DNA from: Acidobacteriaceae bacterium
Lineage (GTDB): Bacteria > Acidobacteriota > Terriglobia > Terriglobales > Acidobacteriaceae
DNA: 8,924 bases
Direction of reading: 5' to 3'
NCBI GenBank assembly: GCA_025462785.1
Contig: JAOAPG010000012.1
Coordinates: 1-8,924 of the forward strand
Shown one piece after another: positions 7,201-8,924 of the stretch. Each line of letters opens with the position of its first letter. Position 1 is the first letter of the stretch. The translations under genes were made by a program, and so were the position numbers. Under the pieces are notes generated by a model. It worked only from the letters and a program-made list of their open reading frames with translations, did no database searches and had not been told where the DNA came from.

Positions 7201-7815
7201 CGCTTCGGTCTCATCTCTCACTTTTACAGCCCATTGGCGATCGGCCTAATCGCGCCAACGACTGGGGCTCCCGGCGATATCTTTCTGAGCGACTATACGG
7301 GTGACGGAACTGTTGGCGATCCCCTTCCGGGCACAAAGTTCGGCGATTTTGGCCGTGGTGTTAATGCGGGCAACATCAACAATCTGATTAACAAGTACAA
7401 CAGCACGGTCGCTGGGCAGCCCACTCTGGCGGGCCAACAGCTCATCAATAGTGGGGTACTGACGCTCACACAACTTCAGACAATGGGCGGCGTCGCCGAG
7501 ACTATTCCCAATGCATCCCCTGGCCAGCAAGATTTCGGCTGGCTGCGTGCATCGGACTTGAAAGTCGCATGGCACTACACGCTTCGGGAAAGGTTCAGTT
7601 TTGAACCGAGCGTGGGTTTTTATAATATTTTCAATTTCTCCAACTTCAACCTGCCACCAAATACTATGAACGGCTTGCTCAACGGGCCGGGAAGCGGGTC
7701 GATCAACGGAACAACTCGATTAGGCCAAGAGCAATTCCGAGTCGGCAACGGGACAGGGGTTTACTCGCTCGGTTCTCAGCGGCAGATCGAGTTCGGTTTA
7801 AGGCTAACCTTTTAG
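4276..7815 (+). CDS. TonB-dependent receptor with carboxypeptidase-regulatory-like domain (Oar type)
   Basis: A complete 1179-residue outer-membrane protein. Order of parts: signal peptide of about 34 residues (basic start, SIVLILGLGLLISATVLA, cut before Gln35); a carboxypeptidase-regulatory-like beta-sandwich at about 41-125 (GSIVGTVTDASGAVVSGA, then PGAYKVEV and KGFRTV); a plug at about 135-260 with the signatures IENLPVNGRNF, INVDGVDISDE and VNVTTKSGTNSIHGE; then a long beta barrel ending QIEFGLRLTF, whose terminal Phe is the usual outer-membrane assembly signal. Such receptors take up large ligands (glycans, peptides, metal complexes) using energy from TonB-ExbBD; the ligand cannot be inferred. 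No clear TonB box is seen. Paired cysteines at about residues 429-430, 658/680, 800/814 and 850/863 lie in probable outer loops. It is monocistronic, with its own promoter region and a strong terminator. The frame is unbroken. Confidence 0.95.
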   Translation: MSLNSLSPRLSRNRLGSIVLILGLGLLISATVLAQTTVGTGSIVGTVTDASGAVVSGAKVVITGIDTGQLLNLTTNTSGSYNSGPLDPGAYKVEVSLKGFRTVEESLTVQVGNTATANVSLQVGQESQVIEVQGSTLQVNTEQAEVQGVLTASQIENLPVNGRNFLDLAQLEPGVQIQDGQNFDPTKAGYSSISFGGRFGRTARINVDGVDISDETVGTTTADIPASAIDEFQLGQSSLDLSNDLTSSGAVNVTTKSGTNSIHGEAFGLIRDHSFAANSPGGHDYYLQRDQFGGSVGGAIIKNKMFYFLDGERTKQDSFAPVQLNGSPFAALSGGFGQPFRESDLLAKADYNLSSGAKLFYRYSYFSNSLFATFGFGYSIYDNKDYTRQHVAGIDFNTGSFTHTIRFSYLKFQNQILDVTSGNTAIPDCCFGLMLSSPPFYAGPNYLAPQSTPQQNYQAKYDGSKAIHSHVIRYGVSYNHIQGGGFANFYGTAPRVSWTAGTLPVSGDPANPLNYPVQRFRVGNGQGFSTLDPALGFPAGGLGPDNRLGVYAGDAWKIKPNFTLSFGLRYDRDTGRTDSDLPAIPAINAQFPGYGNPVKQANLNFAPQLGFAWDPSKNGRTVIRGGIGLYYENVIYNNVLFDRPLRLATGAFNQVTSACLGGTARAVPVNTGTLQLPPGVCGARIGDVIPQLIQFQNAVKAGNPFNLQAPNPSYIGTFLSEGIGTNAAVALFDPNYKTPRSLQLNFGIQREIRPGMVFSADYLRNVETRTLIGFDVNKQGNVANFNLVGANAAVAATLAACGAASVDAAIGPAGCPGLYPATSGAPAGSATISDFASNGLSAAADVAGVGCNQPVLNGGLGRPCAFGGINQMQSQMFFLKPEGRSVYNALQMKLAQNYNNPFRGVKALNFQVSYSLSRFDNTGGLQVTGTPADNDQDFVLQAVDNNNSGRYFGPSLLDRTHQVSFGGYVDVPGGFRFGLISHFYSPLAIGLIAPTTGAPGDIFLSDYTGDGTVGDPLPGTKFGDFGRGVNAGNINNLINKYNSTVAGQPTLAGQQLINSGVLTLTQLQTMGGVAETIPNASPGQQDFGWLRASDLKVAWHYTLRERFSFEPSVGFYNIFNFSNFNLPPNTMNGLLNGPGSGSINGTTRLGQEQFRVGNGTGVYSLGSQRQIEFGLRLTF

Positions 7816-7838
7816 GCGAACTCTTGTGCACGCAATTG

Positions 7839-7866
7839 GCCACCAGCTTTTGCTGGTGGCTTTTTT
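7839..7866 (+). terminator. Rho-independent terminator of the TonB-dependent receptor
   Basis: A perfect 9-bp stem, GCCACCAGC (7839-7847) and GCTGGTGGC (7852-7860), closes a TTTT loop and is followed directly by six T residues. It lies 23 bases after the stop codon. Confidence 0.95.
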
Positions 7867-7877
7867 ATGCTGTTACG

Positions 7878-7916
7878 GATTTCGATTTCGGACTTGAAGT
7901 ATAGGAAATCAAAATC
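7878..7916. repeat. A/T-rich inverted repeat in the convergent gap
   Basis: GATTTCGATTTC (7878-7889) pairs with GAAATCAAAATC (7905-7916) at 11 of 12 positions around a 15-base loop. The left arm is itself a direct repeat of GATTTC. It lies just past the receptor's terminator with no T tract after it, so it is not a second terminator for that gene. Role unknown. Confidence 0.45.
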
Positions 7917-8230
7917 TCCGTCGGATGTGAACGACAAGATTTCAGCGGTAGGGTGGACAGCATTAGTCAAAAGAAACAGGTAAATCCTTTGGGATTCTCT
8001 ACCCATGATTCTCACTGAACTCGCTCCGTGAGCAGGTGGATTTTGTCCCCATCAGTTGTTCGAGGAATTTCCCTTTTGCATCCCGCATCGATTTCATTGT
8101 GGCAGTGCGGTTAGACTTCCATGTGGGTGCCGAAGTCCTCGTAACGCAGAATGTCTTGCACCGTCTAAGCCTATACCAATAAAAGCGGTCAGTCCTGCTC
8201 TCCGCAATCACGCGGTCACCGTACTAGGCG
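7917..8230. other. Gap between convergent receptor genes, no gene seen
   Basis: Two minus-strand open frames cross this gap (7812-8015 and 7999-8211). Their translations match no family, and the first runs through the plus-strand terminator stem. The gap should hold the 3' untranslated end and terminator of the right-hand receptor; only a weak 4-bp stem (8185-8205) with a following T-rich run on the minus strand was found. Confidence 0.5.
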
Positions 8231-8924
8231 TTACCAAATAACCTTCAGGGCAAACTGAATTTGACGAGAAGTTGTTTGGGTGGAGGTGATGAGTCCGGCA
8301 CTTGAGATGGGGTTCCCACTCTGATCAAAGACCGTCGAATTGTCAGTAGGCGAGGCGAAGTTAGCATGGTTGAGGACGTTGAAGAATTCCGCACGGAACT
8401 GTGCGTTGAAGCTGTCCGAGATGCGCCGAATGCGATTGTTCTTGAACACAGAGACGTCCAACTTGGACACGCCGGGACCAATTAGGCTGTTGCGTGCCAA
8501 ATTTCCCCATTTGTTCGCACCGGGGAAAGCCAAACACTCCGTCTTGATGTAGTGTTTGGGGTTCCCCGGGTTGGTAAGCGTGCCGCAGCTCGGCCCTGCC
8601 AAGCGATTCGGGCGTTCACTGGTCTCATCCACTTTCATGCCGGCTGGATCACCGCCCAGGATTGGCGTGAAAGGCTGGCCGGAACTTGCTTTGTAGACGC
8701 CACCCAATTGCCAACCGCTGGAAGCCCAAGCCAAGGATCGGGAACTCCGGGCAGGGTTAGGAAGTTCCCAGGTAAAACTCAACACGAAATTTTGTGCGAC
8801 GTTGAAGTCGGAGAGCCCGCGCGTAGTCCTCTGATCAAAGAAAAGCTGATTGAACAAACCATTGGGAAAAGCGTCGTCAGCTGCGGTTGCCGATAGCGTG
8901 TCAATACTCTTGCCCCAAGTGTAA
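8231..8924 (-). CDS. TonB-dependent receptor, C-terminal part (cut by window edge)
   Basis: The last 230 codons of a large outer-membrane receptor; the frame is open to the right edge, where it begins YTWGKSIDTLSAT, a typical barrel strand. Barrel features continue: RTTRGLSDFNVAQNFVLSF, SGWQLGGVYKASSGQPFTP, LIGPGVSKLDVSVFKNN, AQFRAEFFNVLNHANFASP, ending QIQFALKVIW with a terminal Trp as the outer-membrane assembly signal. In Oar-type receptors the strand-plus-loop block GW.L.G.....SGQPFTP and the FN.LNH.NF block occur close to the C terminus, as here. The plug and N-terminal domain lie outside the window. It differs clearly from the neighbouring receptor in its last 100 residues, so it is not a recent duplicate. 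A TTG at 8855-8857 in this frame is internal, not a start. The two receptor genes converge. Confidence 0.92.
   Translation of the reverse strand, partial: YTWGKSIDTLSATAADDAFPNGLFNQLFFDQRTTRGLSDFNVAQNFVLSFTWELPNPARSSRSLAWASSGWQLGGVYKASSGQPFTPILGGDPAGMKVDETSERPNRLAGPSCGTLTNPGNPKHYIKTECLAFPGANKWGNLARNSLIGPGVSKLDVSVFKNNRIRRISDSFNAQFRAEFFNVLNHANFASPTDNSTVFDQSGNPISSAGLITSTQTTSRQIQFALKVIW

Noticed and set aside
8185..8205. Terminator for the right-hand receptor on the minus strand
   Set aside because: Only a 4-bp GCGG/CCGC stem with a 13-base loop; the following TTTTATT is suggestive but the stem is too weak to call.
7812..8211. Two small minus-strand genes between the receptors
   Set aside because: No family resemblance and no ribosome binding site; one translates the plus-strand terminator.
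1..8924. CRISPR array, tRNA, rRNA, insertion sequence, toxin-antitoxin or defence system
   Set aside because: No regularly spaced repeats, no tRNA-like cloverleaf, no transposase or integrase motif and no paired small genes with recognisable toxin or antitoxin features were found on either strand.

Overview
The window most resembles an Acidobacteriota chromosome. The evidence is two large Oar-type TonB-dependent receptors, one with an N-terminal carboxypeptidase-regulatory-like domain, plus remnants of PAS and GAF/sigma-54 regulators of a style common in that phylum. This assignment comes from protein style alone; there is no rRNA or marker gene to confirm it.

Layout. Positions 1-2000 are mostly gene debris: a small doubtful coiled-coil reading frame (52-231, minus), the N-terminal piece of a PAS sensor (465-656, plus), an isolated terminator-like hairpin (911-939), and a sigma-54 activator remnant with a large internal deletion (1085-1255, minus). 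About 680 bases (1318-1998) follow in which I recognise no gene. At 2104-2919 (minus) lies an intact gene for a small exported protein with six cysteines, with a strong ribosome binding site and a clear terminator. Upstream of it on the same strand is a broken nitronate monooxygenase (3404-4027) whose 3' part is replaced by the C-terminal end of an isochorismatase-family hydrolase (3218-3403). This composite reads as one long open frame only because three single-base insertions cancel out.

From 4028 to 4275 is a divergent promoter region with a perfect 8-bp inverted repeat. It drives the main intact gene, a 1179-residue TonB-dependent receptor (4276-7815, plus), which ends in a textbook terminator at 7839-7866. 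A 415-base gap with one A/T-rich inverted repeat separates it from the 3' end of a second, convergent TonB-dependent receptor (8231-8924, minus) that runs off the right edge.

Functionally, the intact content is outer-membrane uptake (two receptors of unknown ligand) and one exported protein. The regulators and enzymes around them are dead or dying. I find no mobile element, CRISPR array, RNA gene or defence system, and no convincing new system. The most informative observations are the concealed frameshifts and the gene fusion in the nitronate monooxygenase remnant, and the operator-like repeat in the divergent promoter region.
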